Source of the DNA: CALHVX01 sp051027215
GTDB lineage: Bacteria; Pseudomonadota; Gammaproteobacteria; Pseudomonadales; Azotimanducaceae
Reading direction: 5' to 3'
Assembly: GCA_051027215.1 (NCBI GenBank)
Contig: JBPCXR010000029.1
Coordinates: 124,001-188,000, forward strand
Length of the DNA stretch: 64,000 nucleotides
The notes beneath the pieces were generated by a model that was not told the DNA's origin, ran no database searches, and saw only the letters and a list, made by a program, of their open reading frames with translations. This document shows positions 50,021-59,412 of the stretch, one piece after another. Position 1 is the stretch's first letter, and the number at the start of each line of letters is the position of its first letter. The position numbers were made by a program, and so were the translations under genes.

Positions 50021-50560
50021 GTGGCTGAATTAGCAACCCTGGCCCGGCCCTATGCCAATGCCGCATTCGATATTGCCAAGAGCGATTCACAGCTTGATGC
50101 CTGGTCACGCATGCTGGCGCTGTTAGGCGCAGCGGCCACAACTGCTGGCGTGCAGCGGTTGCTGGAGAGCCCGGACCTGGAAGATGGTGCCAAGGCGAGC
50201 AAGCTGGGCGAGCTGTTGAATGAAGACCTAAACGATCGTGGCAAACGCTTCCTCCATGTACTGGCAGAGAACAAGCGCCTAGCGTTGCTGCCAGAAATCG
50301 CCGAGCAGTTTGAAGAGCGCCGGGCCGAAGAAGAGCAGGTGTTGGATGTCGAGATCGTTGCGGCATACAGCCTGACCGAAGCGCAAGAGCAGAAGCTGGG
50401 CGAAGCGCTAGGGCGTAAATACGGCCGCGAGATCAACATGAGCAGCCGGGTGGACGACTCCCTGATCGGCGGCGCCATTATTCGTGCGGGCGACACCGTG
50501 ATCGACGGCTCAGTGCAGGGCCGCTTACAGAAATTAAAAGAGACATTGGGTCGGACCTAA
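50021..50560 (+). CDS. atpH: F0F1 ATP synthase subunit delta
   Basis: Connects the peripheral stalk to the top of F1. 179 residues. N-terminal LARPYANAAFDIAKSD, then FLHVLAENKRLALLPEI and the C-terminal RVDDSLIGGAIIRAGDTVIDGS signature. GTG start 3 bp after atpF. Confidence 0.97.
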   Translation: MAELATLARPYANAAFDIAKSDSQLDAWSRMLALLGAAATTAGVQRLLESPDLEDGAKASKLGELLNEDLNDRGKRFLHVLAENKRLALLPEIAEQFEERRAEEEQVLDVEIVAAYSLTEAQEQKLGEALGRKYGREINMSSRVDDSLIGGAIIRAGDTVIDGSVQGRLQKLKETLGRT

Positions 50561-50602
50561 GCAACCGCTCAGGCCGCCGTTAAGTCAGTTAGGAACGTTG
50601 AT

Positions 50603-52147
50603 ATGCAACAACTGAATCCGTCCGAAATCAGCGACATCATCAAAGGTCGCATTGAGAAGCTGGACATCAAGGCCGAGGCACAGAACGAGGGCACCATCGT
50701 CAGCGTTTCCGACGGTATCGTGCGCATCCATGGACTTGCTGACGCTCAATACGGTGAAATGATCGAGTTTAGCGGCGGCCTTTATGGCATGGCGCTGAAC
50801 CTGGAACGCGACTCCGTCGGTGTTGTGGTATTGGGTGACTACTTGGCCCTATCGGAAGGCATGACCGCGCGCTGTACCGGTCGCATCCTGGAAGTGCCTG
50901 TCGGCCCGGAGCTGCTGGGTCGCGTTGTCGATTCCCTAGGTAATCCTGTCGACGGTAAAGGTCCGCTCAATGCAGCGGAGTCTGCACCGATCGAGAAGGT
51001 CGCGCCTGGTGTGATTTCGCGCCAGTCAGTAGATCAACCGGTGCAAACGGGCCTGAAAGCGATTGACGCCATGGTGCCTATCGGTCGCGGCCAGCGCGAG
51101 TTGATCATCGGTGACCGCCAAATCGGCAAGACCGCGGTGGCGATCGACACCATCATCAACCAGAAGGGCAAGGGCATTAGCTGTGTCTATGTGGCCATTG
51201 GTCAGAAGATGTCCACGGTTGCCAACATCGTGCGTACCCTCGAAGAATACGGCGCTATGGAATACACCGTGGTGGTCGTGGCCAGTGCCTCCGACCCAGC
51301 GCCCATGCAGTTCATCGCCCCGTACTCCGGGTGCTCCATGGGCGAGTACTTTCGCGACACCGGCGAAGATGCGCTCATTATCTACGACGACCTGACCAAG
51401 CAAGCTTGGGCCTACCGTCAGATTTCTTTGTTGCTCAAGCGTCCCCCGGGACGAGAAGCCTACCCTGGTGACGTTTTCTATTTGCACTCGCGGCTGCTCG
51501 AGCGCGCGGCACGGGTAAACGCGGACTACGTTGAAGCGCACACCAACGGTCGGGTCAAGGGCAAGACCGGTTCGCTCACCGCGTTGCCGATCATTGAGAC
51601 CCAAGGTGGTGACGTTTCGGCCTTCGTACCGACCAATGTGATCTCCATTACCGACGGACAAATCTTCTTGGAGTCGCAGCTGTTCAACTCAGGCTTGCGA
51701 CCGGCCATGAGTCCCGGCACCTCGGTTTCCCGAGTGGGTGGGTCTGCCCAGGTGCCCTTCATGAAGAAGATCTCTGGCGGCATTAAGCTGGCTCTAGCCC
51801 AGTATCGTGAGCTGGCAGCGTTTTCTCAGTTTGCCTCCGATTTGGACGATGCAACGCGGCGCCAGCTAGAGCACGGTCAACGGGTTACCGAGCTGATGAA
51901 GCAAAAGCAGTATCACCCCATGTCGGTGGCCGAAATGGGTATGGTGCTGTTCGCGGCTAACGAGCGTTATTTGGAAGACGTGCCGGTGGACAAGGTGTTG
52001 GATTTCGAATCTGCGCTGCTGTCGTACATGAATTCGCAGCACACGGAGTTCATGAACAACGTAAACGAGACCGGCGTCTACAACGACGACGTTGTGAAGA
52101 CCATGCACGACGCCATCAAAGCCTTTAAAGAGACCCAAACCTACTAG
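50603..52147 (+). CDS. atpA: F0F1 ATP synthase subunit alpha
   Basis: Non-catalytic nucleotide-binding subunit of F1. 514 residues with P-loop GDRQIGKTAVAIDTI, ALIIYDDLTKQA, and the ATP synthase alpha/beta signature region PAMSPGTSVSRVGGSAQ. AGGAACG ribosome-binding site. Confidence 0.99.
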   Translation: MQQLNPSEISDIIKGRIEKLDIKAEAQNEGTIVSVSDGIVRIHGLADAQYGEMIEFSGGLYGMALNLERDSVGVVVLGDYLALSEGMTARCTGRILEVPVGPELLGRVVDSLGNPVDGKGPLNAAESAPIEKVAPGVISRQSVDQPVQTGLKAIDAMVPIGRGQRELIIGDRQIGKTAVAIDTIINQKGKGISCVYVAIGQKMSTVANIVRTLEEYGAMEYTVVVVASASDPAPMQFIAPYSGCSMGEYFRDTGEDALIIYDDLTKQAWAYRQISLLLKRPPGREAYPGDVFYLHSRLLERAARVNADYVEAHTNGRVKGKTGSLTALPIIETQGGDVSAFVPTNVISITDGQIFLESQLFNSGLRPAMSPGTSVSRVGGSAQVPFMKKISGGIKLALAQYRELAAFSQFASDLDDATRRQLEHGQRVTELMKQKQYHPMSVAEMGMVLFAANERYLEDVPVDKVLDFESALLSYMNSQHTEFMNNVNETGVYNDDVVKTMHDAIKAFKETQTY

Positions 52148-52169
52148 GCGGTTCGCCCGGGAAAAGCAG

Positions 52170-53030
52170 ATGGCAGTCGGCAAGGAAATCAAGAACAAGA
52201 TCGGCAGCGTTGAAAACACGCAGAAGATCACCAGCGCCATGCAAATGGTTGCGGCGAGCAAAATGCGCCGCACCCAGGACAAGATGGCTGAAGGCAAACC
52301 GTATTCAGAGAAGATGCGAGGGGTGATCGGACACCTGGCGAACTCCAACCCTGAATACCAACATAACTACATGAAAAGCCGCGATGTGCAGCGCGTAGGC
52401 TATATCGTGGTCTCATCCGATCGTGGCCTGTGCGGTGGTTTGAACGTTAACCTGTTCCGCGTACTGCTCAAAGACATGGGCACCTGGCATGGTAAGGGCA
52501 TCGAATCGAGTTTGGGATTGATCGGAAAGAAAGCCGCTGGCTTCTTTCGCTCAGTGGGTGGCGACATCATCTCTACAGTGACTGACGTAGGGGAGATCCC
52601 AACACTGGAAGAGCTGATTGGCGGCGTGAAAGTTATGCTGGACGCCTACGAAGAAGGCAAGATCGATCGCCTCTATATTGCCAGCAATGAGTTTGTGAAC
52701 ACCATGACTCAGCAGCCAACGATACGGCAGCTGTTACCCCTGGATGCCGCAGACAACGAAGCCATGAAGCATCGTTGGGATTACCTGTATGAACCCGATG
52801 CGAGAATGCTCATTGAAGGCTTGGTTACGCGTTTCATCGAGTCCCAGGTGTATCAGGCAGTGGTAGAAAATGGCGCTTGCGAGCAGGCAGCGAAGATGAT
52901 CGCCATGAAAAACGCAACAGAAAACGCAGAGAAGCTCATCGATGAGCTGACGCTGATTTACAACAACGCCCGCCAGGCTGCGATTACGCAAGAGATTGCT
53001 GAGATCGTCGGTGGCGCAGCAGCCGTCTAA
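52170..53030 (+). CDS. atpG: F0F1 ATP synthase subunit gamma
   Basis: Central rotor shaft. 286 residues; the N-terminal helix is KEIKNKIGSVENTQKITSAM, with SDRGLCGGLNVN in the middle and the C-terminal helix ending ARQAAITQEIAEIVGGAAA. Confidence 0.98.
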   Translation: MAVGKEIKNKIGSVENTQKITSAMQMVAASKMRRTQDKMAEGKPYSEKMRGVIGHLANSNPEYQHNYMKSRDVQRVGYIVVSSDRGLCGGLNVNLFRVLLKDMGTWHGKGIESSLGLIGKKAAGFFRSVGGDIISTVTDVGEIPTLEELIGGVKVMLDAYEEGKIDRLYIASNEFVNTMTQQPTIRQLLPLDAADNEAMKHRWDYLYEPDARMLIEGLVTRFIESQVYQAVVENGACEQAAKMIAMKNATENAEKLIDELTLIYNNARQAAITQEIAEIVGGAAAV

Positions 53031-53069
53031 ACAGACGGCGACAGACGGAATTAACTAGAGGCATACCCC

Positions 53070-54467
53070 ATGAGCAGCGGTCGTATTGTTCAAATCATTG
53101 GCGCGGTCATCGACGTAGAGTTTGATCGCGAAAGCGTTCCTGGCGTCTACGACGCGTTAATCGTCACCGAATCTGGAACCACTCTGGAAGTGCAGCAGCA
53201 GCTGGGTGACGGCATTGTGCGCACCATTGCCATGGGCACATCAGATGGCTTGTCACGTGGGTTGGAAGTCACTAATACCGGCGCGCCAATTACGATACCA
53301 GTGGGCGAAGAAACACTCGGGCGCATCATGGATGTACTAGGCAACCCGATCGACGAAAAAGGGCCAGTTAACGCCCGCACCTCAATGCCGATCCATCGGC
53401 AGCCGCCAAGCTACGAAGACCAGAAAGGCGGTAACGAGCTGCTGGAAACCGGCATTAAGGTGATCGATCTCATTTGTCCCTTTGCCAAAGGCGGCAAGGT
53501 CGGCTTGTTCGGTGGCGCCGGCGTTGGCAAGACCGTGACCATGCTGGAACTGATTCGCAACATCGCCATCGAGCACTCCGGATTGTCGGTGTTTGCCGGT
53601 GTAGGCGAGCGAACTCGCGAAGGCAACGACTTCTATTACGAAATGGAAGAAGCTAACGTTCTCGACAAGATCTCTTTGGTGTTTGGGCAGATGAACGAAC
53701 CGCCGGGCAACCGCCTGCGCGTAGCGCTGACTGGTCTCACCATAGCCGAGAGCTTCCGCGACGAAGGCAAAGATGTGTTGTTGTTTGTTGACAACATCTA
53801 TCGTTACACCTTGGCGGGCACCGAGGTCTCCGCGCTCCTGGGTCGAATGCCGTCGGCGGTGGGTTACCAACCGAACTTGGCGGAAGAGATGGGAACGCTG
53901 CAAGAGCGCATTACCACCACCAAGACAGGATCCATTACCTCCATTCAAGCGGTGTATGTTCCGGCCGATGACTTAACCGACCCCTCGCCGGCAACGACTT
54001 TTGCGCACTTGGACTCCACGGTAACGCTGTCTCGAGCGATTACTGATCTGGGCATCTATCCTGCGGTAGACCCGCTGGATTCCACCAGTCGCCAGCTCGA
54101 CCCGCTGGTTGTGGGCGAAGAACATTACGGTGTTGCGCAAGGTGTGCAGCAAATGCTGCAGCGCTACCAAGAGCTGAAAGACATCATTGCCATCTTAGGC
54201 ATGGACGAATTGTCAGAAGAAGATAAGCAGCTCGTCTACCGCGCCCGCAAAGCACAGAAGTTCTTCAGCCAACCTTTCTTCGTGGCGGAGCAGTTCACTG
54301 GTAACAGTGGCAAGTTCGTCAGCCGTGACGACACCGTGCGCAGCTTCAAAGGCATACTCGACGGCGAGTACGATCACTTACCGGAAGACGCGTTTTACAT
54401 GGTCGGCAGCATTGAAGATGCGATCGAAAAAGCCAAGACCATTCAAGGTGAAGAGCAGGCGGCGTAA
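53070..54467 (+). CDS. atpD: F0F1 ATP synthase subunit beta
   Basis: Catalytic subunit of F1. 465 residues with P-loop GGAGVGKTVTMLELI, catalytic Glu in GVGERTREGNDFY, the Walker B region VLLFVDNIYRYTLAG, and the PAVDPLDSTSRQL signature. AGAGG ribosome-binding site. Confidence 0.99.
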   Translation: MSSGRIVQIIGAVIDVEFDRESVPGVYDALIVTESGTTLEVQQQLGDGIVRTIAMGTSDGLSRGLEVTNTGAPITIPVGEETLGRIMDVLGNPIDEKGPVNARTSMPIHRQPPSYEDQKGGNELLETGIKVIDLICPFAKGGKVGLFGGAGVGKTVTMLELIRNIAIEHSGLSVFAGVGERTREGNDFYYEMEEANVLDKISLVFGQMNEPPGNRLRVALTGLTIAESFRDEGKDVLLFVDNIYRYTLAGTEVSALLGRMPSAVGYQPNLAEEMGTLQERITTTKTGSITSIQAVYVPADDLTDPSPATTFAHLDSTVTLSRAITDLGIYPAVDPLDSTSRQLDPLVVGEEHYGVAQGVQQMLQRYQELKDIIAILGMDELSEEDKQLVYRARKAQKFFSQPFFVAEQFTGNSGKFVSRDDTVRSFKGILDGEYDHLPEDAFYMVGSIEDAIEKAKTIQGEEQAA

Positions 54468-54494
54468 CGCCACTCGAGCAAGAGGACAGCGGCC

Positions 54495-54917
54495 ATGGCT
54501 ATGACCATTCATTGCGATATCGTCAGCGCTGAGAAGGAGATCTTCTCGGGTCGCGTAACCATGATCAGTGCTACCGGAACTTTGGGTGAGCTCGGCATCA
54601 TGCCGGGACATGCGCCGTTACTAACAGGAATTCGACCTGGACCGGTGCGTCTGAAGATGGACAACGGCGACGAAGAAGTGTTTTTCGCTTCCGGCGGTTT
54701 TTTGGAAGTGCAGCCAGGCGTGGTAACCGTGTTAGCGGATACCGCTTCCCGCGCTGAAGATTTGGACGAGGCTGCTGCGCAAGAAGCTCGGGAGGAAGCT
54801 GAGCGAGCGTTGGCGGAAAGTGCCGGCGAGCTCGATTTTGGCTCCGCTGCCGCCCACCTGGCCGAAGCGCTGGCGCAACAGCGGACGTTGGAAGAGCTAC
54901 GCCGACGGCGGCGCTAG
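54495..54917 (+). CDS. atpC: F0F1 ATP synthase subunit epsilon
   Basis: Rotor subunit that can inhibit ATP hydrolysis. 140 residues: N-terminal beta-sandwich (IHCDIVSAEKEIFSGRV, GELGIMPGHAPLLTGI, FFASGGFLEVQPGVVTVLAD) and a C-terminal helical hairpin rich in Glu and Ala. ATG preceded by AGAGGACAG. Last gene of the atp operon. Confidence 0.97.
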   Translation: MAMTIHCDIVSAEKEIFSGRVTMISATGTLGELGIMPGHAPLLTGIRPGPVRLKMDNGDEEVFFASGGFLEVQPGVVTVLADTASRAEDLDEAAAQEAREEAERALAESAGELDFGSAAAHLAEALAQQRTLEELRRRRR

Positions 54918-54947
54918 ACACGCGGGCTGCTTAGTGCGCTACTTGCC

Positions 54948-54977
54948 AACGAGGTGGGCCCAGCGGGCCTTCTCGTT
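54948..54977 (+). terminator. Hairpin downstream of atpC
   Basis: AACGAG and CTCGTT enclose GGCCC-agc-GGGCC, giving an 11-bp stem with a small internal loop, 30 bp after the atpC stop. No T-tract follows, so it may be an mRNA-stabilising or factor-assisted terminator hairpin and not a standard intrinsic terminator. Confidence 0.45.
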
Positions 54978-55083
54978 GAAGTGAGACGACGCGAACTGAT
55001 GCAGAACGATGGACACGTTAGGCCTCGATGCTTAGGTTCTAGCATAGTGCAACACCCCAGCAGTTCGGTAGATTTTGGTTTCT

Positions 55084-56511
55084 ATGAGCAGACACTCTGT
55101 TGCAACGGCATGCATCGCTCTCGCGTTGGCATTGTTGCTATGCAGCTGCAGCGCAGCGCCCCCTGAGCCAACTTTTGACTTGGCGATTACCAATGTGACG
55201 TTAATCGATGCGAAACATGGCGTGCGTCGGCAACAGACAATTTGGGTTAGCGGCGAGCAGATTGCCGAGATTCAAGCGTCGTCGGGTATTCGTCATCAGT
55301 CCACCCGAACCATAGATGGCACTGGCCGATTCTTGATGCCGGGACTTTGGGACATGCACGTACACGTTACCTACGAGCCGGCGTTAACCGAGCCTATGGC
55401 GAACATGTTTTTGGACTATGGCGTAACCAGCGTACGCGATACAGGTGGATTGCTACCACTGTTGCAACCCGTGGTTGAACGTTGGCGAAGAGCAGACACG
55501 ATCGCCCCTCGAATTTTCTACAGTGGTCCACTGCTGGACGGTAGCCGGGTGGTGTACAACGGTGAAGGGCGATCAGAAATTGGCATTGCTAATCCCAATG
55601 AGGCGATAGCGAGAGAAAACATTCAGACCTTGGTAGCTGCCGGTGTCGACTTTGTAAAGCTCTATGAACTCGTAAGCCCAGAAGTTTTTGCCTCGCTGGT
55701 AGGGGCAGCGCGGCAACGGGGCCTACCCATTGCCGCGCATGTGCCGCTGTCTATGACGGCAGATGTCGCCGGCCCCGAAGTCGATTCACTTGAACATCTG
55801 CGCAATATTGAGCTGGCCTGTAGCGATCGAGCCCTGGAATTGCATGAGGCGCGGCAACAAACGCTTGCGCAGCTCGAGCCAGCTAGCGGCTACGCGCTGC
55901 GCAGTCAGCTGCACGCGCAACAGCGACCCTTAGCCTTAGGTGCGGTCGCGCTGGGCAGCGAACGTTGCCGACGGGTGATCGCGTCGCTTGGGCAAACCAT
56001 TCAAGTGCCAACCTTGCGCCTTAATACACTCTTCACCTACCCAATGTTGCAGCAGCCGGATTGGCAGGCTCAGTTAGCACGTTTGCCCGAACCGTTGGCG
56101 AGCGAATGGCAGGCAGCAGTGAGCGCGGCGTTAGCGCGTAACTATCCAGGTAATGTGGCGTTGGCCGAATGGAGCATGGATCTGGTTGCGGCGATGTATC
56201 GGGCCAACGTACCTATCGGTGCGGGCACTGATACCCCCATTGGTCTATCGATCCCGGGCTATAGCCTGCACACAGAACTGGCTAGGTTGGTCGATGCGGG
56301 TTTGCCACCCCTTGAAGCGTTACGGGCAGCAAACATGCGCGGACCAGAGTTTTTTGGGCTTAGCGGGAAGATGGGCGCGCTCGAGGTGGGCATGGCAGCA
56401 GATCTGGTTCTACTCTCCGCGGACCCCTTGGTCGACATCAATAACACTAGGCGCATTGATGCGGTAATCGCTCGAGGGCGCATCGTTCGCGACAGCCAGC
56501 CGCTGAATTGA
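55084..56511 (+). CDS. Lipoprotein amidohydrolase (imidazolonepropionase-like)
   Basis: Metal-dependent hydrolase of the amidohydrolase superfamily, probably anchored in the envelope. The ATG at 55084 gives 475 residues with a lipoprotein-type signal (IALALALLLCSCSAAP). Metal-site candidates are in order: GLWDMHVHV (HxH), FVKLYELV (possible carboxylated Lys), IAAHVPLS, SLEHLRNIE and GAGTDTPIG (Asp). The end (GKMGALEVGMAADLVLLSADPL) is the family's usual C-terminal strand region. Substrate unknown; relatives include Xaa-Pro dipeptidases and imidazolonepropionase-like proteins. It stands alone after the atp operon, in the spot where glmU or glmS often follows atpC in other gammaproteobacteria. 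Confidence 0.85.
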   Translation: MSRHSVATACIALALALLLCSCSAAPPEPTFDLAITNVTLIDAKHGVRRQQTIWVSGEQIAEIQASSGIRHQSTRTIDGTGRFLMPGLWDMHVHVTYEPALTEPMANMFLDYGVTSVRDTGGLLPLLQPVVERWRRADTIAPRIFYSGPLLDGSRVVYNGEGRSEIGIANPNEAIARENIQTLVAAGVDFVKLYELVSPEVFASLVGAARQRGLPIAAHVPLSMTADVAGPEVDSLEHLRNIELACSDRALELHEARQQTLAQLEPASGYALRSQLHAQQRPLALGAVALGSERCRRVIASLGQTIQVPTLRLNTLFTYPMLQQPDWQAQLARLPEPLASEWQAAVSAALARNYPGNVALAEWSMDLVAAMYRANVPIGAGTDTPIGLSIPGYSLHTELARLVDAGLPPLEALRAANMRGPEFFGLSGKMGALEVGMAADLVLLSADPLVDINNTRRIDAVIARGRIVRDSQPLN

Positions 56512-56623
56512 TCGAGCGCTGCCCACAAGTGCATTGTGATCCTGGCCACAACTTAGCGTAACAATGTCCAAACCCAGGCAAGAGCGCTTACACTTGCCGC
56601 TCCCAAAACAAGAGGGCTCAAAC

Positions 56624-56950
56624 GTGCCAGGAAAATTTGAAGTGTATAAGGACAAGGCGGGCAAGCACCGCTTTCGGCTGAAGGCTGCCAACGGCGAGAT
56701 CATTCTTGCTAGCCAAGGCTACGCGGGCAGCACTGGCTGTGCCAATGGCATTGCCTCAGTACGCAAGAACGCCAGGCGCGCCGAGTCCTTCAAAGAGCGA
56801 AAAACCAAAGCAGGGCATCGCTTCAATCTATGCTCCGTAAACGGCCGGGTAATCGGTACCAGCGAGACTTATAAGTCTGCGGCTGCCTGCGCCAATGGCA
56901 TGAAGTCCGTGCGCTCTAACGCGCCGAAAGCCAAGCTCGTTAAGCTTTAA
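56624..56950 (+). CDS. DUF1508 (YegP-like) protein
   Basis: Small basic protein of 108 residues built from two tandem DUF1508 repeats: GKFEVYKDKAGKHRFRLKAA with NGEIILASQGY, and SFKERKTKAGHRFNLCSVNG with RVIGTSETY, each followed by a CANGIxSVRxNA-type helix. The GTG at 56624 is chosen because an AGAGGG site lies just upstream and the length then matches E. coli YegP (about 110 aa); the frame extends 20 codons further with no homology to the repeat. Function unknown. Confidence 0.88.
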   Translation: MPGKFEVYKDKAGKHRFRLKAANGEIILASQGYAGSTGCANGIASVRKNARRAESFKERKTKAGHRFNLCSVNGRVIGTSETYKSAAACANGMKSVRSNAPKAKLVKL

Positions 56951-57055
56951 GCCAAGCGCTCCTCGGGCTTAGCCCGAACTCAGCGGCCAGGTCGGTTGTG
57001 ACCAGGCCGCTTGCCGGGTAAGGTTTTGTGGTGTCACCATCAATTGGTCGCCGCC

Positions 57056-58765
57056 TTGAAAAGCCTGTTCCCGTATCTGCTGTTGATCCTGCTTTGCCAC
57101 CCTTTCGCGGCGCAGAGCAGCGACTCGCCCGATTCTTTCTCTGGTGTAGCTCGCATTGTTGCCATTGGTGACGTGCACGGTGCTCATGACGCCGTGCTGA
57201 AGCTGCTGCGGGGTAATGGTCTAATCGACGAAAGCGACCGCTGGATAGGCGGCGACACCCACCTGGTGAGTCTTGGTGATCTGCTGGATCGGGGCCGCGC
57301 TGTGCGCCCGGTGCTGGATTTGTTCATGGCGCTGCAACCTCAGGCAGAGGCCGCTGGTGGCCGAGTGCATGTGTTGTTGGGCAACCATGAACTCATGAAT
57401 CTCATGGGTGATTGGCGCGACGTAGCCCCTGCAGATCTACAGTCTTTTGCCGAAGGTGACCAGGCAACGGCATTGGCACAACGCCAGCAGATGCTTGCGC
57501 CTAGCGGTCGCTATGGCCGTTGGCTGCTGGAGCAGCCGATTCTCGTTAGAGTTAACGACACGCTGTTCACTCATGGCGGGCTACCTGGCCTGCTCCTGGA
57601 GCGCACGTTGTCCGAGCACAACGAGGTGGCCCGCAGAGATTTGCGATCAGCCTTGGAGCAGGCGCAAGCGCTCGCCGAGGCGAGCGTGATCCCAGCACAT
57701 TCAAATTTGTTCGAGCTGGCAGAACAGGCTGCCCAGCCGGAAGAAGATCCCAAACTCACTGCCTTGCGGGAGCTAGGTCAATCTGCCTACTGGCAAGACG
57801 AAGGGCCGCTATGGTATCGAGGCTCGAGCCTTTGCCACGGATTGGTGGAAGCTGACTTGACTAGCTCCGTGCTGCAGCATTTGAACGCCACCTCAGTAGT
57901 GGTGGGCCATTCTCCCACATGGAATCACCAGATTCGTCGGCGCATGGCGGGCCGTGTATGGGTTGCGGATACTGGCATGCTACACGCGGTTTACCGGGGC
58001 CAACCGCTAGCATTAGAAATTCGTGGCGACGAGCGCCAAGTGCGTGATGCAAACGGCCAACCGCTGGCGTTTGACGACGAGCAGTTTGCCGCGTATAGCG
58101 AAGCTGACATACGCAACGAACAGGCGATGCTCACGAGCGCCAAGTACACGCTTGCCACCCAGCCACCGGAAGAAAACGGTAACGGCCGTGCAAAGTTGAT
58201 TGACCTCAGCGGCGAGTCCGGCGCGCAAACAGGCCAGGCTTGGTTCTGGCCCATGCGCAAACGCAATGCGGGTCGCGAGGAAGCGGCCTACATGCTAGAT
58301 CGGCTGTTGGGTATTGGCATGGTGCCCACTACCATTGTCACGACGTTCGAAGGCAAGAACGGCGTACTGCAATTGCTTCAACCCAGAGTGATCACCGAGC
58401 AAGTGCGCTTAGATCGAGGGCTCGGCTTTCCCAACTGGTGTGAGCGCGGCAACAACTATCAGGTCGTAACGGCATTTGATGCGCTCGTCAACCAACGCAA
58501 ACGTAGCGTTGACAACCTGGCATACAGTCATCGAATGACTCGAATTCAACTAACCGAGCATGGAGACGCTTTCGGCACGGCAAAACAGCTGCCGCCAACT
58601 TCGGTGCAACCCGCTTTGAGCATGACGCTGCGTGGGCGTTTGCAGGCATTGAGCCAGGCGCAACTCGAACAGCGATTTGGAGAAAGCCTGAATAAACGAG
58701 AAGTTTCTGCATTGTTAAAGCGTCGGGACGCCATGCTGAAATGGCCAGCACTGGGTGGTCCATGA
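57056..58765 (+). CDS. Exported PPP-family metallophosphatase fused to a degenerate kinase-like domain
   Basis: From the TTG at 57056 (569 aa) the product starts with a signal peptide (KSLFPYLLLILLCHPFAAQ). No ATG is available, and a TTG at 57011 is the alternative. Residues about 30-320 are a calcineurin-like phosphatase of the PPP (Shewanella-like) kind: GDVHG (38-42), GDLLDRG (74-80), GNHE (109-112), THGG (172-175), VVVGHS (281-286) and VADTGM. Residues about 360-555 look like the C-lobe of a HipA/PI-kinase-type fold: EEAAYMLDRLLGIGMVPTTI, GVLQLLQP, then AFDALVNQRKRSVDNL and LTEHGDAFG. These stand where active relatives have N-x-D-R-x-x-x-N and IDHxxAF, so catalytic residues appear altered. 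The fold assignment of the second domain is inference. It overlaps the DUF4956 gene by 4 nt. Confidence 0.75.
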   Translation: MKSLFPYLLLILLCHPFAAQSSDSPDSFSGVARIVAIGDVHGAHDAVLKLLRGNGLIDESDRWIGGDTHLVSLGDLLDRGRAVRPVLDLFMALQPQAEAAGGRVHVLLGNHELMNLMGDWRDVAPADLQSFAEGDQATALAQRQQMLAPSGRYGRWLLEQPILVRVNDTLFTHGGLPGLLLERTLSEHNEVARRDLRSALEQAQALAEASVIPAHSNLFELAEQAAQPEEDPKLTALRELGQSAYWQDEGPLWYRGSSLCHGLVEADLTSSVLQHLNATSVVVGHSPTWNHQIRRRMAGRVWVADTGMLHAVYRGQPLALEIRGDERQVRDANGQPLAFDDEQFAAYSEADIRNEQAMLTSAKYTLATQPPEENGNGRAKLIDLSGESGAQTGQAWFWPMRKRNAGREEAAYMLDRLLGIGMVPTTIVTTFEGKNGVLQLLQPRVITEQVRLDRGLGFPNWCERGNNYQVVTAFDALVNQRKRSVDNLAYSHRMTRIQLTEHGDAFGTAKQLPPTSVQPALSMTLRGRLQALSQAQLEQRFGESLNKREVSALLKRRDAMLKWPALGGP

Positions 58766-59412
58766 AGCGTTCGAGTCAATTCGTTGGTCCGCTGTTCCTG
58801 ATCACGACCTTCTATCTGCTTGCGGCAGCGCTAGTGTGGGGCATCTTGCAGCTCAAACCAGATTGGCAGTCATTTTTACCGTTTGGTGGGCTTAAAGAAC
58901 TGTTCGCCCCACCCTCTAATCAGCTCGAAGTCATAGTTACGGCAACCAAGCAGCCGATCTTGCGCAACTTCGACGCAGCGACTCTGGCGTTCGCCATTTT
59001 CGGTACGCTAATACTGATGGTGCCGGTGTCTTGGGTGTACTTCATTACCACTCGACGCAAACGCATCGATCGCTCGTTTGTGCAGACAATCATCGTGCTG
59101 CCGGTTATCGTCGCTGGCATAGCCATGATCGTACAGCATTCTCTACCCTTAGCATTCAGCCTTGCGGGGATTGTAGCGGCAGTCCGCTTTCGCTTTACGC
59201 TGACCGAGCCCGCTTATGCGCTATACATATTTGTGGGCATTGCCGTTGGATTAGGGGCCGGTGTCAGTGCGCTCGACATCTCGTTTGTTATCTCCGTTGC
59301 GTTTGTTTATGTGAGCCTGGTGTTGTGGAAGCTTGATTATGGTTCGAACATGACCTCGGCGTTTTTTGCTTTTCTAACGGGCCGTGGCCAAGATGACGAT
59401 GAGCTACAGTAA
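58762..59412 (+). CDS. DUF4956 family membrane protein
   Basis: A 216-residue membrane protein with about five helices. The core SFVQTIIVLPVIVAGIAMIV, FSLAGIVAAVRFRFT, AYALYIFVGIAVGLGAGV and FVYVSLVLWKLDYG fits DUF4956 (the RFR after a Gly/Ala-rich helix is typical). These proteins often occur beside VTC-type polyphosphate polymerases and CotH-like kinases in other bacteria, though no VTC gene is visible here. The ATG at 58762 overlaps the phosphatase stop (ATGA), so the two are almost surely co-translated; the longer frame from 58741 is rejected. The periplasmic loop after helix 1 (about 35-80) is unusual in length. Confidence 0.8.
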   Translation: MKRSSQFVGPLFLITTFYLLAAALVWGILQLKPDWQSFLPFGGLKELFAPPSNQLEVIVTATKQPILRNFDAATLAFAIFGTLILMVPVSWVYFITTRRKRIDRSFVQTIIVLPVIVAGIAMIVQHSLPLAFSLAGIVAAVRFRFTLTEPAYALYIFVGIAVGLGAGVSALDISFVISVAFVYVSLVLWKLDYGSNMTSAFFAFLTGRGQDDDELQ

